Origin: Pisaster brevispinus | Taxonomy: Eukaryota > Echinodermata > Asteroidea > Forcipulatida > Asteriidae | Length of the DNA: 64,000 bases | Assembly (NCBI GenBank): GCA_023634235.1 | Contig: JAMKCF010000015.1 | Span: 6,363,698 to 6,427,697, forward strand | Direction: 5' to 3' | Shown: piece by piece, positions 1-11,800 of the stretch | Position numbering within the stretch: the stretch's first letter is position 1 | How the letters are laid out: each line of letters opens with the position of its first letter | Position numbers and translations under genes: made by a program | Notes under the pieces: generated by a model | Databases searched by the model: none | The model's input: the letters and a program-made list of their open reading frames with translations, nothing else | What the model was told of the DNA's origin: nothing

Positions 1-312
1 CTGTTGCTGCTAATCAAGGTGCCTGGAAGTCCAGATTCTCGCGAAAACTCGTACGCTCTCGAGGTTCACTTACACAATCTACAAGGAATAACAAAACGAC
101 AACAGCAAGTTCCCACAACTTTGTGTGCAGTAAGACTGTCAGTGTTTTTCTTTCTCCCCCTTTTCCCTCCCATATTTTTACCTAAATTCTGTACTTTGTC
201 AACTTACCCATTTACTCTGTATGAGCCATAATATGCCAGACTGCATAAGTTTAAAAAAAATTACGAAGGAGTATAAAAACAAATTGAAATCATCGTGTGT
301 TTTTCGTGACAG

Positions 313-420
313 GTATTGGCATTGTTTCGCTATCATAAAGATGACTCATACAGGAATGCAGAAGGACAACAGCACCCTCTTGCTAAGGTGTCTGAGGCAA
401 TTGCGTATCAGCAGAAGGAT
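313..420 (+). CDS. gene A exon: linker before pre-S1
   Basis: 36 codons, phase 0 at both ends, between acceptor gacag and donor gtaagt. It encodes ALFRYHKDDSYRNAEGQQHP and ends AYQQKD, corresponding to the TRPC stretch just before the FIAHP motif. The gene B counterpart at 21475-21582 has the same length. Confidence 0.85.
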
Positions 421-3400
421 GTAAGTGTGTTCTCTCATTGTTTTGAGGTTACAATGGTGGGTTATTTCCATGATGGAGAGGATGTTGGCTCTGAATATAA
501 TTTGTGTTTGTTTTAGGAAAATTTCATTTCCAGAATTGCAAAACTGCCGAGGACAGACTTTACGCATGAATACAATGGTGTAGTCATTTTTTGGGACACT
601 TTTGGGGAGACTAGGTGGCAGCTATAAGAGTTTTCTTGTAAATCCCATTCGAATTCTCAAAAGTTTGTGCGCATGCAAAAAGCTATGGAGACGATTGAAA
701 CTTACCTGTAATGTGCAGCCACCTTACGCTCCAAAGTTTTCATTTGCCTAATCTTATCCTTTCCCGTGAAATATGCTGATTACATTCACGCAAGCGTACA
801 GACAACTGGTTGGCAAATGCTATAGAGTTGTGCACTATAAGCAAACGCCCAAACGCGTGTGCGTCACGTCACCGTCGGCCTCATACAAACTGATGCGATC
901 GATGTTTCCTCATCCCCACTATGCCAGCCAACCAGTAATGTTACCGCGTACTAGGGATGTGCAATTTACATATTTCCAAGGTGGTGTAGTCCAATCTAAG
1001 CGTGAACTACTGTCACAACAGCAGCGTAGCCAAGTGGGCCTGGGGGGGGGGGGCACCCCCACAAAAAAAAATCGAGATAGTCTTCACAAAAAGAAAAAGA
1101 AAAAGAAGAGGGGAAAAAGAGGAAAATGCACGTTTGTATCATCAAAATGTAGTGAACGGCCGCAATCGGGATCGCTATCTCGGCCACAAAATGACGAACT
1201 GACGAACTCAAAGCATTTCCCCTCTCTGTGCCCCGACCGAAAAGTTCCTGGCTACGCCGTTGTGTCACAAAGCAGCTATTCATTTTGTCTGATCTTCTAT
1301 CCAGACCGTGTAAAGAGAACTCATGTTCTATTGCTTTGATCTATACACGGTGGCTCGAAAGTATAGCCTGGTACCTGTTTTATACAATTGTTCGATAGCT
1401 TCCAATAGTGCAGCTGTACACAGGGTACAACAAGACAACGATTTCGACAATATGGAGGACCTTGCTATTATTATTGGGGGGGGGGAATTATAAATGTTTG
1501 TTTGTTTATTTATTTTTAACATTTTGAAAAGTTTGTCCCCTTATTACAACACCAGTAACAACATGGAATTGATTTTCTGGCTGTTTTGTACAATAATAGT
1601 AATTTCATGAAATATTTATTAAATTGTGTTGTCCTCCTTCTTTTGTTCTTCTTCATTCATGATGTAATTAGTTTATAGCGCATCCGCACACGCAAAAGGT
1701 CTTAATCTCCCACTTCTACCGGAATCTGCTGTCATGGAATGCCAAGGGCGCCCTCAACAGTTTCCTCACAGCCCTATTTGTAATAGTTTTCTACCCGATA
1801 ATATGTTTGACGTACATCCTACTGCCAGTACAACCGGTTACTCGATTTGTTCGCATTCCGTGAGTGTTCAATCAACTTATGAAATATTATTCTGTTGTTG
1901 TCAATACCCTGTAAAAACTTGGGTCGTAAATTGACACCATGGGTGTTGGCACATATACCAAAAAGAGAATCAACATAGGGTGCTAAAATAACACTAGTTT
2001 CTGCAAACCCAATCACATTGGTGTTACTTTAACACCCCGTGGTGTTAATGTTGATTCTCCGTTCGGTGTATTTGTGACAACATCCATGGTGTCAATTTAA
2101 CACCCCAGTTTTTTGCAGTGTACCTCCATAAGATTTGTTTATGATTCCTAAATGCAGCTGCTCCCATTTTCTAAAATATCTTGATTTGCAGTCTCCGTGA
2201 GAATATCTCTAAGTGAAAATCATTTCGCTTGTTAAATAGTGTAGAGTAACACGCAAAATGACACTAATCGCTACTTACTGTGCAATTTTTACATCGATAC
2301 TAATTTATTCTTAAGTTTATTGCGTTTTGACATTTTTGAACCACAGGTATATTATGATGCTCTTGAATTTCGCCTCATTGTTGACTTTCATTGGGCTGAT
2401 TGTTGCACTTGGTGTTACCGGGCGAGCATCCAATCCCATCTTCAGCGAGGCACTGCGGCTTACCATTCTCATTTGGAACATCGGTTAGTGATACTTTTTA
2501 ATGAGAAATAATATATAAAAAAACCGTGTGTTTCTCACTTTACTACTTCCATCCATATGTTGATGTGAAGCCAAGGATTATCAGAAAAGACAAACATTCG
2601 AACCAATAAACAAGCCAATAACCCCATGGATAGAAGACGAGAAATGAAGTTCAGTTTTAGAATTGGGAGGAAATTCACAGAGATTAACCACAGGGAAATC
2701 CATTCACTCAGAACCCATCCTCATAATGCCCTCGGCGGGATTAGAACCGGGGACCTACAAGGGCGGAGGAAAGATACCACTTCGCCAACCCGACCACCCC
2801 ATACTCTACTTAAATGTAATCATCTCATTATAATCGATTTGAGCACTCATTGTGAATGCATTCAGTTTATAAAAGCAGCCGACAAAACACTAACAAGAAC
2901 ACTAACAAGAACACTCACAAAACACTAACAAAACACAAGCCCCGAACAAATGAAGACTAACAGAGGGGCATAGAACAAAACAATATCGGGCATAGACTAC
3001 AATATTATGTTGATTTGTATATTTCTATAATATATAAATTTGTATTTCAGACGAGATCATAAAGTAGTGTTAATAGTTTGTAATGACATATCTCGACGTG
3101 CACGCAGGTACCTTTTGGCTCCACATTCAGTTCATATGGAAACGAGGTGGGAACCGATTCATTCAAAATTCCACCAAGATTCAAGATGCCATCGTTGTGA
3201 CCCTTTACCTCACCATCTTCTGTCTACAGTGGGATTGGAACGTACCGGTGAGTCAAAATGGTAGATCAGGAATGAAGGTTCGAATCCCACCGAATCGATT
3301 TACCTTTGTATATTGTTTTTTATAACCTTTCAAAGGACTTTGTATGCATCTCAGATCCAGTTAAAAACCCAATCGTTGAGGAGAATGAGTTTGTCCCGGT

Positions 3401-6400
3401 GTTTCTGGCATGGTTGGCAGCATATTGCACCGCCGCATCACCTTGTAAACCATGACATTCTAGTAGTGGTCAAATTAATGACCCAAAACAGCTCTGCATA
3501 CCTGTCCTTACAAAATAATAGGAACTTTGAGAGAGCTTTGGATAAAAATAATACATGGGAATGTTATTATTATTACTGTTATACCATGCCGGTGACAGTT
3601 TCTCAAGCTATAGCATTATAAACCATCGACTCTAGCTTGCGGGCGCCCTCTTCCGGTCAAGAACGGTCATTCAACGCACATCAGCAAACGTAAGCCTGGA
3701 TGGTCTACTTTAAAGTGTGATATGTTTTTACTCGTGAGTTGTCTTTTTTTCGAAAACAGATTATTCCAAATGTGGTTGTTGACCAGGCGCGCGTGCGCCG
3801 TGCAGCAGAGAACACCACGTACCTTACACTAAACGAAACCCTGGAGCTCCAGCACCATGTCTCGTCGTCGCTAGACTCCATGGGGCAAAGGTTGACAACG
3901 TCAGTCCGAGGGCAAGTCGACTCCATCATCATGCAGACGCTGTCGGGCTTGTCCTGCACGTATCAACTCCCCCCGACTGAACCGGTGGCTACTCCTCGGT
4001 CTTTTATGGAAATTCTACCTGACCACTTCCAGCAGCTTCTCATCATGGACGCTTACGAACCCGTGCTGGTATCCGAGGCTCTGTACGGTATCGCCATGGT
4101 GGTGTCGATATTGAGACTCACCAACCTCTTCATGGTCAGCGAGACGCTCGGTCCTCTGCGGATTTCCCTGGGCGGGATGGGAGGTGATTTCAGTAAATTC
4201 CTGACCATTTTTTCCATCGTGTGGATGGCTTTTACCCTTGGGATTACGCACACCTATGTCACAGTGGGACATACGGAGAAATTAATCTGTATCAATAAAG
4301 GTGGAGATGAAGAGAGTTGTAGCAATACAATCGTTTACGAAAGGTGAGTTAATTTCCTAGCTGGTCATTTTGGTATAAATTTGTATGCCCACACCGGCTA
4401 GGCCGAAGGGGCATAATATTATAGTGTTTGCTTTGTCTCGCTTAAACAGGGTTTTCTTTGATCCAGTGGTAGGCTATCTTGCACTTTTATCCTACTGCCC
4501 ATTATTTTAATTAATTAAGTAATATATTTAGTCGAGCTCGATCTTGCAAATTAAATGCACATCTGTACCACAAACTTTGTACGACCGATACAATAAAAAA
4601 AAGAAAAAGAAAAGAAAAGAAGGATTCCTCAAATCAAACGTTTAATGGCGCACTGTTTTTTCAATCACCTAAGTAGACACTTCCCTTGGAATATGTAATT
4701 TATTTATCGCGCGTGCGTACTAACAACAAGATGGCGAAGTAAGGAAACATCGCGCCTTTTTTTGCATTAAGACTAATAATGGTGTGACGCGTTTGTGCCT
4801 CAATCTAGTGCACAACTGCATGACGTTTGACAACCAATATTGTACGTGCGCATTCATACATGTAATTAGCATATTTCGCGGGAAGAGCTAATTATTTTGA
4901 AATTTTCGCAATGTATAGTTGAATGTGTGATCTTCTTTCAATTTCCGTTGATGGCTACAGTTTCATCGGTACACTTCAGGCGCTTTACTGGACGTTGTTT
5001 GGATATACCAACCCTACAACTCTAGAATTGTCCAACAAAAACAACTTGTCGGAGGGCGTGGGAACTTTTCTTTTTGCCAGTTACATTGTAATTGCTGTTG
5101 TTATTCTGCTAAACGCCCTCATCGGTATGTTATCCAGTAGCTACAACATTGTAGAGGTACGTAATAGTCGAGATTAGAACCCTTTACATGACATCATAAG
5201 CAAAAAGCAGCTTCTCAACTTTTTTCTCAGAGTTGTTTTTAGGGAGTACTGCGTGCACGGTTCCATTGTCTAACCTGAGGGTGACGGTGGGGCAGGAGAA
5301 TATGTTCCCCGGAGATTGTGTCTCCCCCCCCCCCCCACCATACGGTGAACTGTGTACACTTCTTGTGACAGCGCCCTTTTTTGAATCAACCTCCTCCAGC
5401 CCATGTTACTTTCCAATTGGGGGACAAAATTTCCGGGTACAATGACAACGGCTATGAAAACGGCAGCCTAGGGGTCTAATGTGTTTCGTCACTCATTCCC
5501 ATCCCCCGTAACATCTGCAGGTTTTAATTAATAACACCTTAAAAACTTACTTCCCTATATCTCTATTATTGTTATTTTTTTTTTTCTTTTGGTGTTGAGT
5601 AAGAGTCATTTTCCGGTGCTTAGAAGCCATTGAGCAACTGAACCATCTTGCAATGCTCGAGGTTTGTTTAGCCGTACGAGGCGCGAGTCCTCACTGCACC
5701 CCCTGAGGATTTCTATCTGCCACGTTTATTCAGTGTATGTACAGTATACGCCGAGGCTTATGTCTCATGTCCTATACCAGAACGTGTAACTAACTGTGTG
5801 TTAATAGTGTGTATCACAACTGTATCACATTTGGAATACTGAGGTGCAACCTTAATGTCCACTCAATATGTTTCCAAGGTCCCTCGGGTCCGCAATATCC
5901 AATAATTTCTACTTTGTTCCTGATTCATCAAAACAATAAATATCGATGCACTCTCCTGCCCAATTAACTGTCTCTTCCCACAAAACACCACACAACGACT
6001 GTGGAGACTTGAGTCCATTGTACACACGCCATGGGGTTTCCACATGGTACCAGCTGCACAAACAGAAGAAACCCTTGCAGCCGAGAAGGTTAGGTGCTTA
6101 GTGGAAATATATGTGGTAACTTTGTATAATGATGGTTAAAACTTGTCCACCGATCTTTACCACAGGAACACGCAGACACGGAATGGAAGTTCCACAGGAC
6201 GGCTGTATGGGAAGCGTACCTCAATCCGGTCGTTACTCTACCTCCACCCTTCAACCTCATACCCACAGTGAAGTACCTATTTCGCCTTCTTCAATCTCTT
6301 GTCGGTATATGGGTCAAATCGGCAAGAAGGGTTCGGAAGAGCGCTGTAAGATTTGTTAACAAAATGTTTTTCTCAAATTTGTATTCCGGGAAATGATCGC

Positions 6401-9400
6401 CCCAAGAAGCCTTAATCTTCTTTCAGTTCAGTATTGGACTGCTCTATGTTCCGATACCCCTAAGTTACGACAACCCTTTGTTATGATAACGCCTCGCAAT
6501 CTACACGCTAGGATTAGGATAAGGGTTATGATCAGGATGAGGATTAGCCATACGATTTGATTGGCAGTAGGAACATACTTTTTTAGGGCTGTTAGAAAGA
6601 GGGGTATATAAAGAAACATTGACGCACCCCCTTTGTTAATAGATTGGTTCTTATTCGACGAATGGTGAACACGATTTAAACAAATAAATAAAATAAGATA
6701 AGTTATAGACAAAATATAAATTCCAAAGACACTCTGAACTTTCTCTTTTTAAGTATTCATTCAGCCTATTTTCTGATCGTTCATCATTCCAGAAACGTTC
6801 ACATTCTCAAGACGAGCTTGCTGACTACACGGTAAGATTTGAATCATTTACAGTTCCAAAATACATCACCCTTCCACTTAAGATTACATCGAAGAAAGGG
6901 TTGATAACCCTTTGTTACTAAATTGTTCCTTTCACCAGCTTTGTATACAACTTACGTAATTGTATCTAAAAACAGGTTATTATTTTTTATACTAAAGTTT
7001 GACCGTTTCACTTCTTATTTTGTTAATCTATAACAACTGGTTTTAGTAATCCGTAGCTGTTTTCAAAACGTGAATATCTCGTCGTTTCTCTCCATATTAT
7101 CACTGCAAAAACAAGTTGATAAAGTGATGCGCTTTTTTCATAAAAACCAAAACAATTTTGCATTATAATGCTCGCTAGCCTTGCACAATTTTGCAAAATC
7201 TTAGAAATTGTAGAATTAAGAAAAACATTGGAATTTTGACTGTGAATCAATCCTAGTTGCTATTCAAAGTGTAATGTCACAATACAAATCACTGTGATGA
7301 GATGAATTATTCATCTTAAGATGAATCGTGGTGCTTTGTGAAATCAGCTGACCTAAAAGTGAACCCGGGTTAGGGTGAAAACACGGTAAACTCCGAAGTT
7401 TACTGAAATACAGTAAAAACACATTTTTAAGTAGGACCAAGAGAAACCTGTCCTACCTTGCCCTCAGAGGAAACAATCAAAACCAATTGAATGTATAATG
7501 TATAAAAAGTCATGACAACTTGTAAAGGTAATTTTTATATATATTTTTTTTCATGCAGAGAGTGATCAAACTCATTGGCAGTCGCTACATCCAGAAAAAG
7601 CTATCATCGGAAGCCGATACTTCAAACGTAGTCAGTCCCAGGGATTTAAGACATTTGAGGAATGATATCTTGTCCGTTAGGTATGCCATTTTGATTTACT
7701 TTTCCTCAACATTTCTATGAGTAGGTAAACTCATGACGCGACTAATAAGATACTTTTGGAGGGTGGGTGGAAGTAAACGTACAATACAACTTTCCTCAGT
7801 TACGTAGTTGTGGAGCATGTGTGCACATTTCTGAGAACAACAAATTTATCCATAAACTCTGCTGCCACCTATCGCCATAAAAAGTCTCACGCGTTCATTG
7901 ATGAGCCACAATTGATCTCCAGTAATACTGAGAGTGTTATTAAAACCCTTAAAGGAGGGAAAGGGCCAATAAATCATACCACACAATGATTAATTAGGCC
8001 ATATCTCCAAAGTTTAATGACCTGGGGGAGTCAAATTCAGTGATATCCTAGAATTAACCATTACACATATATAAGTGGGGAGGGGGGGCAGAACCCAGAG
8101 TGTATTTTTTTTTTACAGGAATTTCTCAAAATATATATTTGATGGTGTGGTAGTAAATATTGGCTCATTGGGGGACATTGCTTAGATAGTTAGATAAATA
8201 TACCAATTACTGGGTAGCTAACGGATTGGAACAATCCTAGACATTAACTGGGTGTGTAAAGAAGTCACTTAAATGTAAAAAATGTTAGGAAATGCACATA
8301 TTTTGAAATATATATAATTGGATGGTGTGGTAGTAAATATTGGCCTTTTCGCTCGTCGGGGTAAAGTCAGGGGCATTGCTTAGATAATTAGATTTCAGCT
8401 AATTAGGGGGAAAATCAATTAATTGGTAACTAAAGGACTCAAATAATTCTAGACAATAGCTGGGCATGTAAAGAGGTCACTTAGATGGAAAAATTATTGG
8501 GCTATGCACCGAAAATATCTTTAAATTAATGGTGATCATTGGATACTATGCATTGACATCAACACGCCGCCATGTTATAATTGGATGTCAATGAGGATGA
8601 AGCAACGATTGGACGCGCGACGTACAGGATTGACCAAAAAGCAACCTTCTTCTAGCCGAGGGCGCCCTGCTACTCAAATGACGTCTGCGCACATTAGGCC
8701 CTGTGGTTACCCAGTCGAGGTGCACATTGCACGCCGTTATAACTATTAATCACACAAAGGCGAGTGTAACGATGAACTAATCAACTGGTTGTGGAGCTAA
8801 CATGTTCGTTAGTGGGTTGACTGTCTTGGAGTATATGTACTTATAAATGACACCTAATGTGCCCCAACACGGTATGAGTACTAGGTGGGATGTGAACCAT
8901 GGAATAAGATGATTACAGTTTGCATATTTTCTTTTTCTTGTTTTCCATTCCTCGGTAAACTTGCAGATATTTCATCAAAAACCGCTTAAAAAATGCCAAT
9001 TCGTCATTACGCGATACCAAAAACTCGTGTACTATGGTTGGGGAGAAACTTGAAGAACTGGATCCTGTAGACAACAGAGCAGACGGCCTGAACTCGGACT
9101 CGACCGAGCTCAAGGACCTGAGTGAAGAGATCAGAGAAGCCATCGAAGCTTTGAAGCTTGGGATTGCCCGTTTGTCAGGACTCCAAGGCCAGTCCCAGAT
9201 GAGACCAGCTCCAGCTGATGCGGCACGAGCACCGGCTCCAGCTGCTGCGGCACGAGCACCGGCTCCAGCTGCTGCGGCACGAGCACCGGCTCTGGAGCCT
9301 GAGGACGAAGAGACCGATGTTGTTCGCCGTATAACTTCATTGATGGAGGAGGGTAACACATGGGGGGAAGACATTGCTTTGCGGGTAGAACTGACTGAAG

Positions 9401-9450
9401 CAGCTACTCGCGTTGACAGTAGAGTGAGGCATAGTCAACCTCGTGAATGA
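313..9450 (+). CDS. TRPC-like cation channel gene A (10 exons visible, 5' end off window)
   Basis: Plasma-membrane non-selective cation channel subunit of the canonical TRP family. Ten exons (313-420, 1672-1859, 2347-2483, 3108-3247, 3760-4343, 4961-5156, 6166-6345, 6793-6831, 7559-7680, 8967-9450), all with AG acceptors and GT donors, join into one frame of 725 codons plus TGA. In order they encode the segment before pre-S1, pre-S1, S1, S2, S3, a long extracellular S3-S4 loop, S4 and the S4-S5 linker (LGPLRISLGG), S5, the pore (LYWTLFGYTN), S6 (VVILLNALIGMLSSSY), the TRP box EWKFHR with TLPPPFNLIPTVK, a C-terminal segment (DLRHLRNDILSVR) and an Ala/Pro-repeat tail. The ankyrin exons found in gene B are missing because the window starts inside an intron. 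The order of motifs makes TRPC assignment secure; the ligand and gating stimulus cannot be read from sequence. It lies about 4.7 kb upstream of paralogue B in the same orientation. Confidence 0.9.
590..740. mobile_element. MITE (GGTGGCAGC family) copy 1
   Basis: Degenerate inverted-repeat element in the first visible gene A intron. The left arm has ctaggtggcagc and gtaaatccca; the right arm has cttacctgtaa, gcagccaccttacg and ctccaaag. Same family as copies at 9471, 25127, 29605 and 32738. Confidence 0.6.
1010..1269. mobile_element. MITE-like element with GGCGTAGCC ends
   Basis: Ends TGTCACAACAGCAGCGTAGCC (left) and GGCTACGCCGTTGTGTCACA (right) are imperfect inverted repeats. The inside has a poly-G run and purine-rich sequence. 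No coding capacity is believed. Confidence 0.5.
1672..1859 (+). CDS. gene A exon: FIAHPH motif and pre-S1 helix
   Basis: 188 nt beginning FIAHPHTQKVLISHFYRNLL after acceptor taattag and ending in phase 2 before gtgagt. FIAHPH corresponds to the FVAHPNCQQ-type signature of TRPCs. The hydrophobic stretch ALFVIVFYPIICLTYILL is the pre-S1 elbow. No ATG-initiated open frame marks this exon; I found it by alignment to gene B exon 6. Confidence 0.88.
1909..2121. mobile_element. palindromic MITE
   Basis: About 210 bp with inverted ends around aaattgacaccatggg (left) and ccatggtgtcaattt (right), flanked by gtaaaaacttggg and ccccagttttttgc. It lies between the pre-S1 and S1 exons of gene A. Confidence 0.6.
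2347..2483 (+). CDS. gene A exon: S1 and start of S2
   Basis: 137 nt, entering in phase 2 and leaving in phase 1, with donor ggttagtg. It encodes YIMMLLNFASLLTFIGLIVA (S1) and ends RLTILIWNIG (start of S2). The length equals gene B exon 7. Confidence 0.87.
2570..2940 (-). mobile_element. tRNA-related SINE
   Basis: Read on the minus strand, 2812-2727 has an A-box-like GGTTGGCGAAGTGG and a B-box-like GGTTCTAATCCC about 45 nt later, resembling a tRNA head. An ACTAACAAGAAC-type simple repeat lies at 2885-2937. Confidence 0.45.
3108..3247 (+). CDS. gene A exon: S2 end, S2-S3 linker, S3
   Basis: 140 nt after acceptor cacgcag; donor gtgagt. It encodes FWLHIQFIWKRGGNRFIQNS (S2 end and cytosolic linker), then DAIVVTLYLTIFCLQWDWNV (S3). 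Same length and phases as gene B exon 8. Confidence 0.87.
3760..4343 (+). CDS. gene A exon: extended S3-S4 loop, S4, S4-S5 linker, S5
   Basis: 584 nt, donor gtgagt, phase 2 end. The extracellular loop contains RVRRAAENTT (furin-type RXRR then an N-glycosylation sequon) and a second sequon NET, then a helical-looking segment ELQHHVSSSLDSMGQRL. S4 starts near VSEALYGIAMVVSILRLTNL. LGPLRISLGG is the TRPC S4-S5 signature. S5 ends WMAFTLGITHTY, followed by a turret cysteine pair spaced C-X9-C (CINKGGDEESC). Confidence 0.9.
4961..5156 (+). CDS. gene A exon: pore helix, filter and S6
   Basis: 196 nt after acceptor ggctacag, donor gtacgt. Pore helix and filter read LQALYWTLFGYTN, where vertebrate TRPCs have LFWSIFGL. 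S6 reads IVIAVVILLNALIGMLSSSY, matching the family's VVLLNMLIAM core. Same length as gene B exon 10. Confidence 0.9.
5260..5380 (+). repeat. SINE-like fragment with poly-C
   Basis: The segment ccggagattgtgtc, then a C run, then acggtgaactgtgtac is shared with 16240-16400 (ggagattatgtcc, C/T run, acggcgaattgtgtac). This marks a dispersed repeat in gene A intron 6. Confidence 0.4.
6166..6345 (+). CDS. gene A exon: TRP box and TLPPPFNLIP
   Basis: 60 codons, phase 0, after acceptor ccacag; donor gtaaga. It encodes EHADTEWKFHRTAVW (TRP box; the family form is EWKFAR) and TLPPPFNLIPTVKYLFRLLQ, a strongly conserved TRPC stretch, ending with a basic run KSARRVRKSA. Confidence 0.9.
6793..6831 (+). 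CDS. gene A 39-nt microexon
   Basis: AAACG start after acceptor ttccag, 13 codons KRSHSQDELADYT, donor gtaaga. Phase 0 on both sides. Gene B has an exon of exactly the same length in the same place (29845-29883). Confidence 0.78.
7559..7680 (+). CDS. gene A exon: C-terminal TRPC segment before coiled coil
   Basis: 122 nt after acceptor catgcag; donor gtatgc. It encodes RVIKLIGSRYIQKKL, an acidic spacer, then RDLRHLRNDILSVR. This matches the TRPC pattern LIKRYV...GELKEIKQDISSLR, the region that in vertebrate TRPCs binds calmodulin and the IP3 receptor (family knowledge). Confidence 0.85.
8121..8500. repeat. 180-bp tandem duplication in last intron of gene A
   Basis: gatggtgtggtagtaaatat occurs at 8141 and 8321. 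Flanking sequence (gcttagata, gtaaagaagtcactta / gtaaagaggtcactta) repeats with the same offset, so two diverged copies lie in tandem. Confidence 0.75.
8967..9450 (+). CDS. gene A last exon: coiled coil and Ala/Pro repeat tail
   Basis: Acceptor cttgcag, then 161 codons to TGA at 9448-9450. An Arg/Lys-rich start (YFIKNRLKN) leads into an acidic, probably helical stretch (ELKDLSEEIREAIEALKLGI). Three near-identical 27-bp direct repeats at about 9205-9295 encode APAPAAAAR-like units. The tail ends RHSQPRE. Confidence 0.82.
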
Positions 9451-9470
9451 AAATAGTACAACGTTAGACA

Positions 9471-9615
9471 ATGGGAGACTTTGAACGCTAGGTGACAGGA
9501 GACTTTCCAGGTAAATTTCCTTGGCTTACCTTGTTCTGAGCATGCTCACAATTCAAAAAACAATGGGTTTACCTGGTAAGTCTGCTGTCACGTGGAGTCC
9601 AAACAATATCGCATT
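9471..9615. mobile_element. MITE (GGTGGCAGC family) copy 2, in 3' flank of gene A
   Basis: It starts 20 nt after the gene A stop codon: gggagactttgaacgctagg on the left, acctggtaagtctgctgtca and ggagtcc on the right. If transcription continues past the stop, it forms a foldable part of the 3' UTR. Confidence 0.65.
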
Positions 9616-9620
9616 ACCCC

Positions 9621-11180
9621 ATAATTATATATAACTATAAGCAATTGGTAACCAGTTATTTCATTTGAAGAAAAAAAGAGCCAAACAACAGTAGCAAACA
9701 TTCTGTGGGTGCGCTCACCCGTTTAATTTATACTGAGTGACGTCTACCGGCGAAAATATTACCAACAATTACACATGTACATAGGTTTACATCTAATTGA
9801 CGGTGGTAGGGTGGGGAAGGGGTGGGGGTGTTCGAGAATGCAAAGCTGCTCAAAGGCCTGTCAGACACAAGGGCATCGCCTGATATGGCTGGAATGGTGT
9901 CAGTTTTTTTATGAGAGAGTTGGATGTGTGTTGGCCCCATTGGCAGTCATATGTAGCTAATTGTTAGACCTAGTATTGAATACCTCAAACTTTACAAGAC
10001 ATTGTTGTAATATGAGAGTATAGGCAGTGCAGGTGACATGTCCCTTGTCTTATGGGTGGTACCGCCGGTGTGGCTGTTGAAGGAGTTCGATTCTCTGTTG
10101 TGTTGTCTACAAATAATGCATTTGGAAGTGCTTGAACACCCGAAAGTTCACTTTTCACACATACATTCCCTCATTCCTCTACTTTCTTCGATGGTTTGTG
10201 CTTTGATGAGTTCTATTTTAGCCATATTTTCCACCAACGGTACCCGATTCACGTAAGACAAGGGTGATTCGTTTGGCACAAAAACAAACATAATATATTT
10301 TAAATATATTTTAAATTTAGCATATATTGTTGTTATAATTATTATTAAGAGGGGCGTAGATCTTGAGGAATACATGTATAGGCCCTAAAGTGTTACTTAA
10401 AAAAAGACTTTAAAGGCAATGACATCGGGAACATCAACATATAAAGATAATTACCGGTTTGTTTGTTTGTTTTTGTTTTTTGCTTTTTATTTTACCCGAG
10501 AAAGACGTGGAGAAGGGTAACGTAGGAAGCTATAATACCGATGCTTGGGAAAAAATGTTAATAAACGGTACAAGGTAATCTTATTTGTGAAGGCTTGATA
10601 TGAACCTTTTTTGTTTCACATACTCGTTACCTTGCGATTAGAAGCAAAACACAAACAAACAAACAAACAAACAAACAAAACACCTGCATGGACGGATACA
10701 GGGTGCAGAACTACTCTGCTCAATGGGTTGTGCTGCATTTACCTAAAGTGGCGTTTCCAGCAACTACGTGACCGAAGAAAATGTGTCCCTCTATGTCACA
10801 ACTCTCTCAAGGTACACAGCTCTGTGCATGCGATAACAAAAACGCGCCCTCGGTTTCTGTACGTAAAGGTATTGCAATTGATTTTGCATAATGCTTTTGC
10901 TAAATAAAAGGGGCTATACCGTCATGATCAAAGCAGGCATAAGACTGAGCATACATACAATTACATGGCATTATGAACTTTCCTTAGTACCACGGAGAGC
11001 AAGCACGTTTATGCTGTCATGGGTGAGAGTATGACACATGCCTGCTTTAATTTTGACGACACAGCCCCCTGTAAACACTTTACAATAATGGCGTAACCCC
11101 CGTACTTCATGAGACAGTATCAGTGTCCTTCCACTGAAAGTATAGCTCACACTTGATAACCCCGAGTTTGTTAGTCTGTT
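9621..11180. other. intergenic, no gene recognised
   Basis: AT-rich sequence between genes A and B with simple repeats ((AAAC)n near 10645-10680, GTTT-rich tract near 10457). An AATAAA at 10903-10908 could serve gene A only if its 3' UTR is long. No conserved protein frame seen. Confidence 0.4.
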
Positions 11181-11800
11181 GGATTGACAGGAGACTTTTG
11201 TAGTCGCTTGGTGGCAGCAAACTTACCGGGTAAATCCACTGTTGTCGGAAATGTTTAGGGTGCACCCCACTAAATAAACTCCCATAGCATACAGTGCAAA
11301 ATGCTAAAAAATATAAAATACAAACAAATAAATAAAAAACACTTTTTAAAGTAAAGGGGAAATTATCCATCGACTCTTGAACTTGTATCCTCTGCTCAAT
11401 TTAATATGGTAAGTCCCTGGGCCCGTCGAGTTATTTCCCCTCCAAACACCAGTGTAATTTTCCAAAAGCCGAGGATCAATTTAAAAAATTGTCCCTGCAC
11501 CTCTCAGCAAAGAGGACCATTTATTTCAGGGCCTATGCCAACCCAATTACCTCAGGTTTTAAGTCAACAACTCCCAGGTCACAACTGAACAATTTATTTG
11601 CTACACTGTTTCCCTTTTATTGGGCTCTCAAATTTGTCTAACAGCGACTATTTTGAGGGCCTTAAAAATATTAATGAGGTCGACGCTCTGTTTTCTCCTT
11701 TATTTAGTGGGGTGCACCCTTAGAATAATGCAACGATTGAAAATTTTAATCTGCTGCCTCTGCTGTCATCTAGCTCCCATACTGTCATCAAAGTATCTCA
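11180..11800. mobile_element. MITE split by a second inverted-repeat element
   Basis: A left half of the GGTGGCAGC MITE (gcttggtggcagcaaacttaccgggtaaatcc, about 11199-11230) and a right half (tctgctgtcatctagc, about 11759-11774) flank an insert. The insert ends are inverted: TTTAGGGTGCACCCCACTAA at 11254 and its complement at 11703-11722. Confidence 0.5.

Noticed and set aside
773..1339. 188-codon open frame
   Set aside because: Lies across a MITE-like element and a poly-G and Lys run in an intron of gene A; no family resemblance.
2885..2937. Possible CRISPR-like array (ACTAACAAGAAC repeats)
   Set aside because: Simple repeat without spacers in a eukaryotic genome.
4053..4272. Minus-strand frames opposite the gene A loop and S4-S5 exon
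   Set aside because: The plus-strand exon has TRPC motifs; the antisense frames do not.
8913..9374. Minus-strand 153-codon frame with Ala-rich repeats
   Set aside because: Antisense shadow of the gene A last exon, which is supported by splice phase and paralogue comparison.
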